Below, one piece after another: positions 1-6,974 of a DNA stretch of 9,113 nucleotides. This DNA is from Oxalobacteraceae bacterium (GTDB lineage Bacteria > Pseudomonadota > Gammaproteobacteria > Burkholderiales > Burkholderiaceae_D). Location: NCBI GenBank assembly GCA_947446335.1, contig CANFGA010000090.1, positions 1-9,113 of the forward strand, written 5' to 3'. Position 1 is the first letter of the stretch. Each line of letters opens with the position of its first letter. Below the pieces are notes generated by a model. The model was not told the DNA's origin and ran no database searches. It worked only from the letters and a program-made list of their open reading frames with translations. A program made the position numbers and the translations under genes.

Positions 1-1143
1 GCCGGCGGCGGCGTGCTGTATGGCAAGGCCAGCGCCGCGCTGCTGGCTTTTGCCGAGCAGCACGGCATTCCGGTGGCCGAAACCCAGGCTGGCAAGAGTG
101 CGCTGCCATGGGACCATCCGTTGCAACTGGGGGCAATCGGCGTGACTGGGTCCCCGGCGGCGAACTTGCTGGCCGGCGAAGCCGACGTGGTGCTGGCGGT
201 CGGCACCCGCTTGCAAGATTTCACGACCGGATCGAACACGCTGTTCGCCAATGCAGAGCTGATCAGCCTGAACGTGAACAGCTTCGACAGCTTGAAGCGG
301 CGCGGCGTGAGCTTGCTGAGCGACGCCAGGCTCGGGCTGGAAATGCTCTCTGTTTCGCTCGGAGGCTGGCGCAGCGATGCCGCCTGGCAAGCCAAGGCTG
401 TCAAGGAAGCTGACGACTGGCGTGTCATCGTCGATGCGATCACGGCGCGGCGCGATGTCAGCTTGCCGCAATTGCCTTATGACGGCGAAGTGATTGGCGC
501 GGTGCAGCGCTCCAGCGTGGACTCCAGCAAAAACGATATCGTCGTGTGCGCTGCCGGCACCTTGCCGGCCGAGCTGCACAAGCTGTGGCGGGCCAGCGCA
601 CCGGGCGGCTATCACGTCGAATACGGTTTTTCGTGCATGGGCTACGAAATCGCCGGCGCGCTCGGCGTAAAGATGGCCAGGCCCGATGCCGAAGTCATCG
701 TGATGGTTGGCGATGGCAGTTATCTGATGATGAATTCGGAGATCGCGACCTCGGTCATGCTGGGCCAGAAGCTGATCATCGTGCTGCTCGATAACCGTGG
801 CTATGGCTGCATCAACCGGTTGCAACAGGCTGTTGGCGGCGCCTCGTTCAACAACATGCTGCCCGAGCAAGCGCCGGCGATCGACTTTGCGCTGCATGCG
901 CGCTCGCTGGGAGCTGCGTCCGAGAACGTGAAGACGATAGCGGCACTGGAGCAGGCATTGCTGCGCGCGCGCGCTTCGGCCTCGACTTATTTGATTTGCA
1001 TCGACACCGATGCGACCCGCACCACCAGCGAAGGCGGCTGCTGGTGGGAAGTGGCAGTACCGGAAGTATCCGAGCGCGAGCAGGTGAGAAGTGCGCGGCA
1101 AGCCTATGAACAAGCGAAGAACATGCAAGGGATGAAAAAATGA
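1..1143 (+). CDS. iolD: 3D-(3,5/4)-trihydroxycyclohexane-1,2-dione acylhydrolase, 5'-truncated
   Basis: This is a thiamine-diphosphate enzyme of myo-inositol catabolism. It opens the ring of 3D-(3,5/4)-trihydroxycyclohexane-1,2-dione by C-C hydrolysis to give 5-deoxy-D-glucuronate, in the cytosol. The frame is open from base 1, giving 380 residues; family members are about 610-640 aa, so the N-terminal pyrimidine-binding domain lies outside the window. The fragment opens with GGGVLYGKA and has TQAGKSALPWDHP and GTRLQDFTTGSN, which are strongly IolD-like, in the central domain (about 1-140). The C-terminal TPP-binding domain carries GDG at 237-239, followed 24 residues later by DN, the standard diphosphate/metal signature. 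Its stop overlaps the iolE start (ATGA), so translation is probably coupled. The family call is secure; only the start is unseen. Confidence 0.95.
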   Translation, partial: AGGGVLYGKASAALLAFAEQHGIPVAETQAGKSALPWDHPLQLGAIGVTGSPAANLLAGEADVVLAVGTRLQDFTTGSNTLFANAELISLNVNSFDSLKRRGVSLLSDARLGLEMLSVSLGGWRSDAAWQAKAVKEADDWRVIVDAITARRDVSLPQLPYDGEVIGAVQRSSVDSSKNDIVVCAAGTLPAELHKLWRASAPGGYHVEYGFSCMGYEIAGALGVKMARPDAEVIVMVGDGSYLMMNSEIATSVMLGQKLIIVLLDNRGYGCINRLQQAVGGASFNNMLPEQAPAIDFALHARSLGAASENVKTIAALEQALLRARASASTYLICIDTDATRTTSEGGCWWEVAVPEVSEREQVRSARQAYEQAKNMQGMKK

Positions 1144-2072
1144 ACAAGAAATTCGATGTCAGGATCGGCATCAATCCGATCTCGTGGATGAATGACGATT
1201 TGCCGACGCTGGGCGGCGAGACCGCGCTCGAAGTTGCGTTGGCCGAGGGCGCCGAGATCGGCTATCAGGGTTTTGAGCTGGGCAACAAGTTTCCCAAGGA
1301 GCCCGCTGCACTGCGCGCGGTGCTCGCGCAATACGATCTGGCCTGCGTATCGGGCTGGTATTCGGGCCGGTTGGCCGATGCTGCGCGCACCGTCGAACAG
1401 GAAATCGATGCCATCGGCCCGCATCTGCGCCTGCTGGCAGAAAATGGTGCCACGGTGATGGTGTATGGCGAAGTGGCCGATGCGATTCAGGGCCAGGCGC
1501 AGCCCTTGTTCAAGCGCCCGCGCTTCATCAGCCTGGATCAATGGCAAGCCTATGCCGACAAGATGACGGCTTTGGCGCGCCATACGCTGGCGCACGGCGT
1601 GCGCCTTTCTTACCATCACCACATGGGCGCCTATGTCGAGTCCAGCGCCGACGTCGATCAGTTGATGGCGTTGACCGGTCCGGAGCTGGGCCTGCTGTTC
1701 GACAGCGGCCACATCTATTTTGGTGGCGGCGATCCGGTGGCCGTGCTGACGAAACACATCGCGCGCATCTCGCATGTGCATTGCAAGGATGTGCGGCCCA
1801 ACGTGGCGCGAATGGCGCGCAACGGCAACTGGACTTTTCTGGAATCGGTGATCAACGGCGCATTCAGCGTGCCTGGCGACGGCTGCATCGACTTTGCCGC
1901 GCTGCTGCAAGTGTTGTACGACAACGATTATCGCGGCTGGCTCGTGGTCGAGGCCGAGCAAGATCCGGCGGTCGCGCCCAGCTACCAGTATGCGCAGATG
2001 GGTTATCGGCATCTCGCCGGCCTGGTCGCGCAGATCGAGCAAGACCAGCCGGGCATCAGGGAGGCCGCATGA
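1140..2072 (+). CDS. iolE: Myo-inosose-2 dehydratase
   Basis: IolE dehydrates 2-keto-myo-inositol (scyllo-inosose) to 3D-(3,5/4)-trihydroxycyclohexane-1,2-dione, the substrate of the IolD encoded just upstream. The 310-residue product has the usual family length (about 300). It looks like a xylose-isomerase-type TIM barrel that uses a divalent metal. Visible family segments are GINPISWMNDD (10-20), GYQGFELGNKFP (41-52), SYHHHMGAYVES (157-168), LLFDSGHIYFGGGD (185-198), HVHCKDVR (212-219) and VVEAEQDP (269-276). The acidic and His residues in the last four are the likely metal ligands by family analogy. ATG at 1140 is chosen because AAGGGA (1127-1132) sits 7 bases upstream and the start overlaps the iolD stop by four bases. 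The stop likewise overlaps iolB, so the three genes form a tight operon. Confidence 0.96.
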   Translation: MNKKFDVRIGINPISWMNDDLPTLGGETALEVALAEGAEIGYQGFELGNKFPKEPAALRAVLAQYDLACVSGWYSGRLADAARTVEQEIDAIGPHLRLLAENGATVMVYGEVADAIQGQAQPLFKRPRFISLDQWQAYADKMTALARHTLAHGVRLSYHHHMGAYVESSADVDQLMALTGPELGLLFDSGHIYFGGGDPVAVLTKHIARISHVHCKDVRPNVARMARNGNWTFLESVINGAFSVPGDGCIDFAALLQVLYDNDYRGWLVVEAEQDPAVAPSYQYAQMGYRHLAGLVAQIEQDQPGIREAA

Positions 2073-2896
2073 AGCTGCTGGTGAAGGGGCAACCGGGGCG
2101 CGACATCGTGCGCGTGACGCCACAATCGGCGAACTGGACCTATGTCGGCTTTGCCGCCCATCGGCTGGCGCCATGCGAGACGCTGGCGCTTGATGGCAGC
2201 CTCGATGGCGCTCTTGCTGGCAACGCGCGTGAAACGTGCATCGTCGTGCTGTCGGGCATCGTCAGCGTGCGAGTGGACGGATCGTTCGGATCCTTTGCCT
2301 GGCGCGACATCGGCGCGCGCCGCAGCGTGTTCGACGATGCAGCGCCCTACGCGGTGTATGTACCGGCCGGGCAAGCTATCGTCATCACCGCCGGCAGCGC
2401 GGCCGAAGTGGCGTTGTGCACGGCGCCAGCCAATGGTGCTCTGGCGCCGCGCCTGATCGAGCCCGGGACCATGCAGCGCTCAAGCCGAGGCAGCGGCAGC
2501 AACACCCGCCATGTCTGCGACATCTTGCCGCATACCGCAGCCGCAGATCACCTGCTGGTGGTTGAAGTGCGTACGCCGGCCGGCCATTCGTCGAGCTATC
2601 CGCCGCACAAGCACGATGTCGACAACTTGCCAGAGGAAAGCTTTTTGGAGGAAACCTATTACCACCGCATCAATCCGGAGCAGGGCTTCGCCTTCCAGCG
2701 CGTCTACACCGATGACCGCAGCATCGATGAATCGATGGCGGTTGAAAACCACGATGTCGTGATGGTACCGAGGGGCTATCACCCGGTCGTGATGCCGCAC
2801 GCGTATGAAGGTTATTACCTGAACGTGATGGCGGGGCCGACCCGGGAATGGCATTTCAAGAACGATCCCAGGCATGAATGGATGTTGAAAGCCTGA
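2069..2896 (+). CDS. iolB: 5-deoxy-glucuronate isomerase
   Basis: IolB converts 5-deoxy-D-glucuronate, the IolD product, to 2-deoxy-5-keto-D-gluconate. The 275-residue product matches the usual length (about 270) and is a bicupin of the KduI/IolB family. The second cupin is clearest: SSYPPHKHD (H180, H182), the acidic run FLEETYYHR (E194/E195, H199) and PRGYHPV (H238). By family knowledge these supply the His/His/Glu/His metal site. The C-terminal YYLNVMAGP and WHFKNDP segments are also typical. The ATG at 2069 is preferred over upstream in-frame codons because AGGGAGG (2058-2064) lies 4 bases before it and it overlaps the iolE stop in an ATGA junction; the reading frame continues upstream only as an iolE shadow. 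No terminator-like hairpin follows; the next element is the tRNA-Leu promoter. Confidence 0.95.
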   Translation: MKLLVKGQPGRDIVRVTPQSANWTYVGFAAHRLAPCETLALDGSLDGALAGNARETCIVVLSGIVSVRVDGSFGSFAWRDIGARRSVFDDAAPYAVYVPAGQAIVITAGSAAEVALCTAPANGALAPRLIEPGTMQRSSRGSGSNTRHVCDILPHTAAADHLLVVEVRTPAGHSSSYPPHKHDVDNLPEESFLEETYYHRINPEQGFAFQRVYTDDRSIDESMAVENHDVVMVPRGYHPVVMPHAYEGYYLNVMAGPTREWHFKNDPRHEWMLKA

Positions 2897-2899
2897 TTA

Positions 2900-2927
2900 T
2901 TTTCAAGCCTGTCAGATGTGCTAAAAT
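2900..2927 (+). promoter_or_regulatory. Likely sigma-70 promoter of tRNA-Leu
   Basis: TTTTCA (2900-2905, 4/6 to consensus) and TAAAAT (2922-2927, 5/6) are separated by 16 bases. They lie between the iolB stop and the tRNA. Transcription would start around 2934, about 5 bases before the mature tRNA. The stretch after the -10 (CTCGCCTCG) is GC-rich, like the discriminators of stringently controlled stable-RNA promoters. The assignment rests on position and consensus match only. Confidence 0.55.
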
Positions 2928-2938
2928 CTCGCCTCGTT

Positions 2939-3025
2939 GCCCGGGTGGTGAAACTGGTAGACACCCGAGACTTAAAATCTCGTGTTCGTAAGGACGTACC
3001 GGTTCGATTCCGGTCCCGGGCACCA
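2939..3025 (+). tRNA. tRNA-Leu (anticodon UAA)
   Basis: The 87-base gene encodes its own CCA. The acceptor stem pairs GCCCGGG (2939-2945) with CCCGGGC (3015-3021), followed by discriminator A (3022) and CCA (3023-3025). The anticodon stem CGAGA/TCTCG closes the seven-base loop CTTAAAA, with anticodon TAA at 2973-2975, reading UUA (and UUG by wobble). A long variable arm with stem GTTC/GGAC (loop GTAA) identifies a class II tRNA, as expected for leucine. The T arm is ACCGG/CCGGT around TTCGATT. It lies 42 bases after iolB, has its own likely promoter, and a strong terminator follows, so it may be made both alone and as the 3' end of an iol transcript. Confidence 0.97.
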
Positions 3026-3033
3026 ATGAACAT

Positions 3034-3056
3034 GGCCAGCATCAGCAAGGCTGGCC
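3034..3056 (+). repeat. Perfect 7-bp hairpin between tRNA and terminator
   Basis: GGCCAGC (3034-3040) and GCTGGCC (3050-3056) form a perfect 7-bp stem with a 9-base loop. It starts 9 bases after the tRNA CCA end and finishes just before the terminator stem. No T run follows, so it is not itself a terminator. It could influence 3' trimming of the tRNA precursor; that role is inference. Confidence 0.5.
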
Positions 3057-3058
3057 TG

Positions 3059-3095
3059 AAAGCCCTCAAGAAATCAAGCGCTTGGGGGCTTTTTT
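3059..3095 (+). terminator. Rho-independent terminator after tRNA-Leu
   Basis: AAGCCCTCAAG (3060-3070) pairs with CTTGGGGGCTT (3081-3091) in an 11-bp stem with one T-G wobble and a 10-base loop. A run of six T ends at 3095. It would end the tRNA transcript and any iol read-through. It stops only 22 bases before the next start codon, so it also sits in the leader of the ParB-like gene. Confidence 0.85.
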
Positions 3096-3117
3096 GCGTC
3101 TTCATAGAGGAACAAGC

Positions 3118-3906
3118 ATGACTACCATCACGATCAATCCCGCGCTGCAATCCTACATCGATCCACTCACCGCCAGCGAATATGCGGCGCTCGAACGCAG
3201 TTTGCTGGCCGAAGGCTGCCGCGATGCGCTGGTGTTGTGGAATGGCGTCCTGATCGACGGCCACAACCGTTACGCGATCTGCACCCGGCATGGCATTGCC
3301 TTTGCCACGCTGGAAAATGCCAGTTTCGAGACTATCGAGGATGTGATGTTGTGGATCATCGACAATCATCTGGCGCGGCGCAGCGTGTCCGATTTTCAGC
3401 GCGGCGTGCTGGCGCTGCGCAAGAAGGATATCGTCACGACCCGGATTGCGCAGCAGACCGTATCGAATCCAGGCACACCTTCGGCCCAGGCGCAAAGCGC
3501 CGGCACGCGCGAGGAAACCGCGCAACTGGCCCGGTTGAGCAACAACACGATGGTTCAGATCGAGAAAATCCAGAAAGCGGCGACGCCCGAACTGGTGCAA
3601 GCGGTCAGGTCGGGCACCATTTCGATCAATGCGGCAGCCACCGTGGCATCGCTGCCCGAGGCCGAGCAATTGGCCGCGGTGGCCGGCGGCAAGAAGCAAT
3701 TGCAACAGGCGGCCAGGGAAGTGCGCGAGCAAAAAACCAGGGCGCGCGCGCCCAAGGCGGCAGTCGATGAGGCTCAGGCCGACATCCAGGATGAAAGCAG
3801 CCAGTTGCGCGCCGAGATAGCTTCTTTGCAGAAAAGCAATGCTGCGCTGAAGGCCGAGAATGCCGCGCTGGAACAGCGCATCGCGGTGCTGGTCGACGCG
3901 AGCTGA
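3118..3906 (+). CDS. Orphan ParB-like DNA-binding protein with C-terminal leucine zipper
   Basis: The 262-residue protein has a three-part layout. Residues about 5-100 resemble the ParB/sulfiredoxin-fold N-terminal domain, with LIDGHNRYAICTRHGI (45-60) and WIIDNHLARRS (79-89), as in ParB-like proteins of phages and integrative elements. Residues about 128-185 resemble the ParB/KorB helix-turn-helix and linker (TREETAQLARLSNNT, then AATPELVQAV, ISINAAATVASLPEAEQ). The C-terminus is a coiled coil with Leu at 230, 237, 244, 251 and 258 and Ile/Asn/Asn/Ile at the matching a positions 234, 241, 248 and 255, a classic dimeric zipper. ATG 3118 is supported by AGAGG (3106-3110). No parA, integrase or plasmid genes are nearby, so it may be a chromosomal DNA-binding factor or a relic of a mobile element. 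Function unknown. tdk begins 40 bases downstream, perhaps in the same transcript. Confidence 0.85.
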   Translation: MTTITINPALQSYIDPLTASEYAALERSLLAEGCRDALVLWNGVLIDGHNRYAICTRHGIAFATLENASFETIEDVMLWIIDNHLARRSVSDFQRGVLALRKKDIVTTRIAQQTVSNPGTPSAQAQSAGTREETAQLARLSNNTMVQIEKIQKAATPELVQAVRSGTISINAAATVASLPEAEQLAAVAGGKKQLQQAAREVREQKTRARAPKAAVDEAQADIQDESSQLRAEIASLQKSNAALKAENAALEQRIAVLVDAS

Positions 3907-3946
3907 TTTTCGCGCCTGGAGCAACGATCAAACCGGAGAGGCCATC

Positions 3947-4504
3947 TTGGCGAAGTTGTATTTCAGATATTCAGCCATGAACGCAGGCAAGTCGACTGCG
4001 CTGTTGCAAGTGGCGCACAATTACGAAGAGCAGGGGCAGGTGGTGCGCCTGTACACGGCCGCGATCGATGATCGGCACGGCGTGGGCTTGATCACGTCGC
4101 GCCTCGGGCCGCAGCGCGCGGCGCAGGTATTCGACGGCGCTACCGATTTCCTGGCCTTGGCGACCAAGGTGGGGTGCGTGCTGGTCGACGAGTCGCAGTT
4201 CCTCAGTGCGCTTCAAGTGCAGCAATTGCACCGCCTGGCGCAAGTGGGCGGCGTGCCGGTGATTTGCTATGGCTTGCGCACCGATTTTCTGGGTCAACCC
4301 TTTCCCGGATCGGCTCATCTGCTGGCGCTGGCCGACGACATCGAAGAACTCAAGAATATCTGTGCTTGCGGGAAAAAAGCCACGATGAATATTCGGGTCG
4401 ACGACGCCGGTCATCGGATTTGCAGTGGCACGCAGATCAGCATCGGCGGCAATGAACATTACCGCCAGGCTTGCGGACGCTGTTTTTACGCAAGCAGGCC
4501 ATGA
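3947..4504 (+). CDS. tdk: Thymidine kinase, type II (zinc-containing)
   Basis: Thymidine kinase transfers the gamma phosphate of ATP to (deoxy)thymidine, making dTMP in the cytosolic pyrimidine salvage pathway. The 185-residue protein begins MAKLYFRYSAMNAGKST, very close to the E. coli-type enzyme. It has a P-loop at residues 9-16 (SAMNAGKS), a Walker B-like VLVDESQFL with D81 and the likely catalytic E82, and four zinc-site cysteines, C139, C141, C176 and C179. The start is TTG at 3947: it has a strong Shine-Dalgarno (GGAGAGG, 3935-3941) five bases upstream and gives the family N-terminus. The first ATG downstream (3977) would cut into the P-loop, and the upstream open frame only shadows the ParB-like gene. 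A TTG start with a strong SD may hold expression low. No clear terminator follows. Confidence 0.95.
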   Translation: MAKLYFRYSAMNAGKSTALLQVAHNYEEQGQVVRLYTAAIDDRHGVGLITSRLGPQRAAQVFDGATDFLALATKVGCVLVDESQFLSALQVQQLHRLAQVGGVPVICYGLRTDFLGQPFPGSAHLLALADDIEELKNICACGKKATMNIRVDDAGHRICSGTQISIGGNEHYRQACGRCFYASRP

Positions 4505-4534
4505 TTGCACCTGTCGATAAACCTGGGTTTTAAT
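4505..4534 (+). promoter_or_regulatory. Candidate distal promoter for prc
   Basis: TTGCAC (4505-4510, 3/6) and TTTAAT (4529-4534, 5/6) are 18 bases apart, immediately after the tdk stop. Transcription would start near 4541, leaving a leader of about 100 bases. Support is only the consensus match and the position. Confidence 0.3.
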
Positions 4535-4597
4535 ACAGTCTTAAGCTTGTGCGGTGACACTGTCCCTCTAGTCCAATGCTCGCATTCTTGTATCCTG

Positions 4598-4603
4598 TAG
4601 AAT
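4598..4603 (+). promoter_or_regulatory. Candidate proximal -10 element for prc
   Basis: TAGAAT (5/6 to TATAAT) lies 36 bases before the prc start, but no good -35 box is found 16-19 bases upstream. It forms one arm of a short inverted repeat, ATTCT (4584-4588) / AGAAT (4599-4603), which could be a regulator site. It may need an activator or an alternative sigma factor; this is speculative. Confidence 0.3.
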
Positions 4604-4639
4604 CGCGCAAGTGAGTCAATTTACTTTTCGGAGAAGCCG

Positions 4640-6874
4640 TTGAAAAAGAACATCATGCTGGTCGCCTTGACGCTTGCCATGTCGGCGCAGGTCGGCGCGG
4701 CCCCCGCTGAAACCATGCCCCAGATCAAGCCGATGGCGCAACAAACCCAGGCCGCGTTGTGGGCTTCGCGAGTATTGACGCGCTACCATTACAAGGCTGC
4801 GCCGCTCGACGATGCGATGTCGGAAAAGATCTTCGACCGCTATCTGAAGTCGCTCGACGCCGAAAAAATGATCCTGGTGCAAGCCGACATCGACCAGTTC
4901 ACCAATGTGCGCACCCGCCTCGATGACGCCATCATCGGCGAGAATCTGAGCGCGCCGTTCGCGATCTACAATCTCTATCAGCAGCGCTTCGAAGAGCGCA
5001 TCAATTATTCACGCCAATTGTTGAAGACCAAATTCGACTTCAGCGTCGATGAAAGCTTCCAGAACGATCGCGAAAAAGCGATCTGGCCGAAAAACGAAGA
5101 TGAAGCGCGCGACCTGTGGCGCAAGCGCGTCAAGAACGACTGGCTGCGCCTGAAACTGGCCGGCAAGGATGACAAGAGCATCCGCGAGACGCTCGACAAG
5201 CGCTATGAAAACTACATCACCCGTTCGCGCAAGATGAACAATGAAGACGTGTTCCAGATCTTCATGAATGCGTATGCGATGTCGATCGAGCCGCACACCA
5301 ACTATCTGGGCCCGCGCGCGTCGGAAAACTTCGATATCGCGATGCGCCTCTCGCTCGAAGGCATCGGTGCGGTGCTGCAAACGCGCGATGAATACACGGT
5401 GGTGCGCGAAGTGGTGCCTGGCAGCCCGGCCGGATTGTCGGGCAAGCTGAAGGTCGGCGACCGCATCGTGGCCGTGGGGCAGGGCACCAGCGGGCCGATG
5501 AGCGACGTGATGGGGATGCGCATCGATGACGTGGTGACCCAGATCCGCGGCGTCAAGGATACGACGGTGCGCCTCGATATCTTGCCAGCCGATGCAGGTC
5601 CGGATGGCAAGCATGCATTGGTCATGCTGGTGCGCAAGAAAATCAGCATGGAAGAGCAAGCGGCGAAGAAGTCGATCATCGAAGTGACCCAGGGCGGCGT
5701 CAAGCGCCGCATCGGCACCATTTCGTTGCCAACTTTTTATCAGGACTTCGAGGCGCGCCGTCGTGGCGACAAGAATTACAAGAGCGCCACACGCGATGTG
5801 GCGCGTTTGCTCGGCGAGTTGAAGAAGGACAAGGTCGACAATCTGTTGATCGACTTGCGCAACAATGGCGGCGGCTCCCTCAATGAAGCGGTCGAATTGA
5901 CCGGCTTGTTCATCGACAAGGGCCCGGTCGTGCAGCAGCGCAATGCCGAAGGCAAGGTCGAGATCGAAAACGATACCAATGCCGGACTGGCATGGGATGG
6001 CCCGGTCGGGGTGCTGATCAATCGCGGTTCGGCCTCCGCTTCCGAAATTTTTGCCGCAGCGATGCAAGATTATGGCCGCGGCTTGATCATCGGTGAAGCC
6101 AGTTTCGGCAAGGGCACGGTGCAAACGCTGATCAACCTGGACCGCTTCGGTCAAGGCGACAATGCCAAGCTCGGCGAGCTGAAGATGACGGTTGCGCAGT
6201 TTTTCCGTATCAATGGCGGCACCACGCAATTGCGTGGCGTCACGCCTGACATCAAGCTGCCCACGATGTCCGACAGCGACAGTTTCGGCGAGTCCAGCTA
6301 TGACAATGCCTTGCCGTGGACATCGATCAAGCCTGCCATCTTCCTGCCGGCCGGCGACTTGACCGACATTGCGCCCATGCTCGATCGCAAGCATATTGCG
6401 CGCGTGGCCGGCGACAAGGATTTCCAGTATTTGCTGGAAGACATCGCCCTGGTGAGCAAGCAGCGCAAGGAAAACATGATGTCGCTGAGTGAAACGGTGC
6501 GCCGCAAGGAGCGCGATACCCAAGAGGCGCGCTCGAAGCTGCGCGAGCAGCGTTTGCTGGCCGTCACGGCCAATGACGATCTGGTCGTGATCCTCGATCC
6601 CAAGGATGCGCGCAGCAAGGCCGCAGAAGCGAAGTCGACGGCCAGGCAGATCGCCCGCATGAAGGGCACGATGCGCGCCGACGATGGTTTGCAGGGCGAC
6701 GAACGCGCCCTGAGCGCGGAACTCGACGCCGAAAAAGCGGCCAAGAATGCCAAGGACGTGCTGCTGCATGAAGCGGTGCGCATCCTGGCCGACGAAGTGG
6801 CGTTGCTCAAGACCGACACCCGACTGGCATCGCGTGTATTGCCTTATGCACCGGAAGTGCCACCGGTCAAGTAA
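4640..6874 (+). CDS. prc: Tail-specific (carboxy-terminal processing) S41 protease Prc
   Basis: Prc is a periplasmic serine protease of family S41 that degrades or trims proteins from their C-termini, including peptidoglycan hydrolases and their partners in known bacteria. The 744-residue product is somewhat longer than E. coli Prc (about 680). A Sec signal peptide covers residues 1 to about 20 (KK, a hydrophobic core, then VGA/A). An alpha-helical N-terminal domain follows (about 30-235), then a PDZ domain (about 238-325, starting LSLEGIGAVL), then the protease core with DLRNNGGGS near 404-413. The catalytic residues match in spacing: S466 in GSASASEIF, D477 and K491 in FGKGTVQ. Residues about 600-744 are charged and helical, like the Prc C-terminal domain. 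The TTG start is chosen for GGAGA (4630-4634) and because the next ATG (4655) loses the signal peptide's lysines. It is monocistronic, with a terminator just downstream. Confidence 0.96.
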   Translation: MKKNIMLVALTLAMSAQVGAAPAETMPQIKPMAQQTQAALWASRVLTRYHYKAAPLDDAMSEKIFDRYLKSLDAEKMILVQADIDQFTNVRTRLDDAIIGENLSAPFAIYNLYQQRFEERINYSRQLLKTKFDFSVDESFQNDREKAIWPKNEDEARDLWRKRVKNDWLRLKLAGKDDKSIRETLDKRYENYITRSRKMNNEDVFQIFMNAYAMSIEPHTNYLGPRASENFDIAMRLSLEGIGAVLQTRDEYTVVREVVPGSPAGLSGKLKVGDRIVAVGQGTSGPMSDVMGMRIDDVVTQIRGVKDTTVRLDILPADAGPDGKHALVMLVRKKISMEEQAAKKSIIEVTQGGVKRRIGTISLPTFYQDFEARRRGDKNYKSATRDVARLLGELKKDKVDNLLIDLRNNGGGSLNEAVELTGLFIDKGPVVQQRNAEGKVEIENDTNAGLAWDGPVGVLINRGSASASEIFAAAMQDYGRGLIIGEASFGKGTVQTLINLDRFGQGDNAKLGELKMTVAQFFRINGGTTQLRGVTPDIKLPTMSDSDSFGESSYDNALPWTSIKPAIFLPAGDLTDIAPMLDRKHIARVAGDKDFQYLLEDIALVSKQRKENMMSLSETVRRKERDTQEARSKLREQRLLAVTANDDLVVILDPKDARSKAAEAKSTARQIARMKGTMRADDGLQGDERALSAELDAEKAAKNAKDVLLHEAVRILADEVALLKTDTRLASRVLPYAPEVPPVK

Positions 6875-6896
6875 TTCGACGGTGCCACGGTCAAAG
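6857..6896 (+). repeat. Imperfect short tandem duplication across the prc stop codon
   Basis: GTGCCACCGGTCAAG (6857-6871) recurs as GTGCCACGGTCAAAG (6882-6896), one unit 25 bases on, differing only by the length of two short runs. The first copy encodes the last codons of prc and the second lies after its stop. This looks like a local duplication by replication slippage. Confidence 0.55.
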
Positions 6897-6933
6897 AACC
6901 CCTGTCGGTGCAATCGTACTGGCAGGGGTTTTT
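6897..6933 (+). terminator. Rho-independent terminator of prc
   Basis: AACCCCTGTCGGTGC (6897-6911) pairs with GTACTGGCAGGGGTT (6916-6930) in a 15-bp stem with a four-base loop and a TTTTT tail (6929-6933). Its three non-Watson-Crick pairs are all G-T, which hold in + strand RNA but become A-C mismatches on the other strand. It therefore works for prc and not for the convergent gene. It resembles the hairpin at 7148-7185. Confidence 0.88.
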
Positions 6934-6974
6934 AGCTTGTTGGTGCAAGTTCGCCCATGCGTACATCTGCCAAG

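Noticed and set aside
1104..2174. 356-codon - strand open frame opposite iolE
   Set aside because: Antisense shadow of iolE, with low-complexity composition and no recognisable domain or ribosome binding site.
2815..3924. Long - strand open frame spanning tRNA-Leu, and a short + strand frame at 2918-3121
   Set aside because: Both read through the tRNA. Peptides such as VVKLVDTRDLKS are the well-known artefact of translating a tRNA-Leu gene.
3860..3946. Upstream extension of tdk to an ATG at 3860
   Set aside because: The added residues overlap the ParB-like gene and are not thymidine kinase-like. TTG 3947 has the Shine-Dalgarno and gives the family N-terminus.
2939..4504. Integrative element inserted at tRNA-Leu, with the ParB-like gene as cargo
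   Set aside because: No integrase, no repeat of the tRNA 3' end downstream, and composition and codon use like the neighbours. An ancient remnant cannot be excluded.
5009..6913. 634-codon open frame on the - strand opposite prc
   Set aside because: It lies antisense to a secure prc gene, shows no family motifs and is His/Arg/Gln-rich, as expected of a GC-rich shadow frame.
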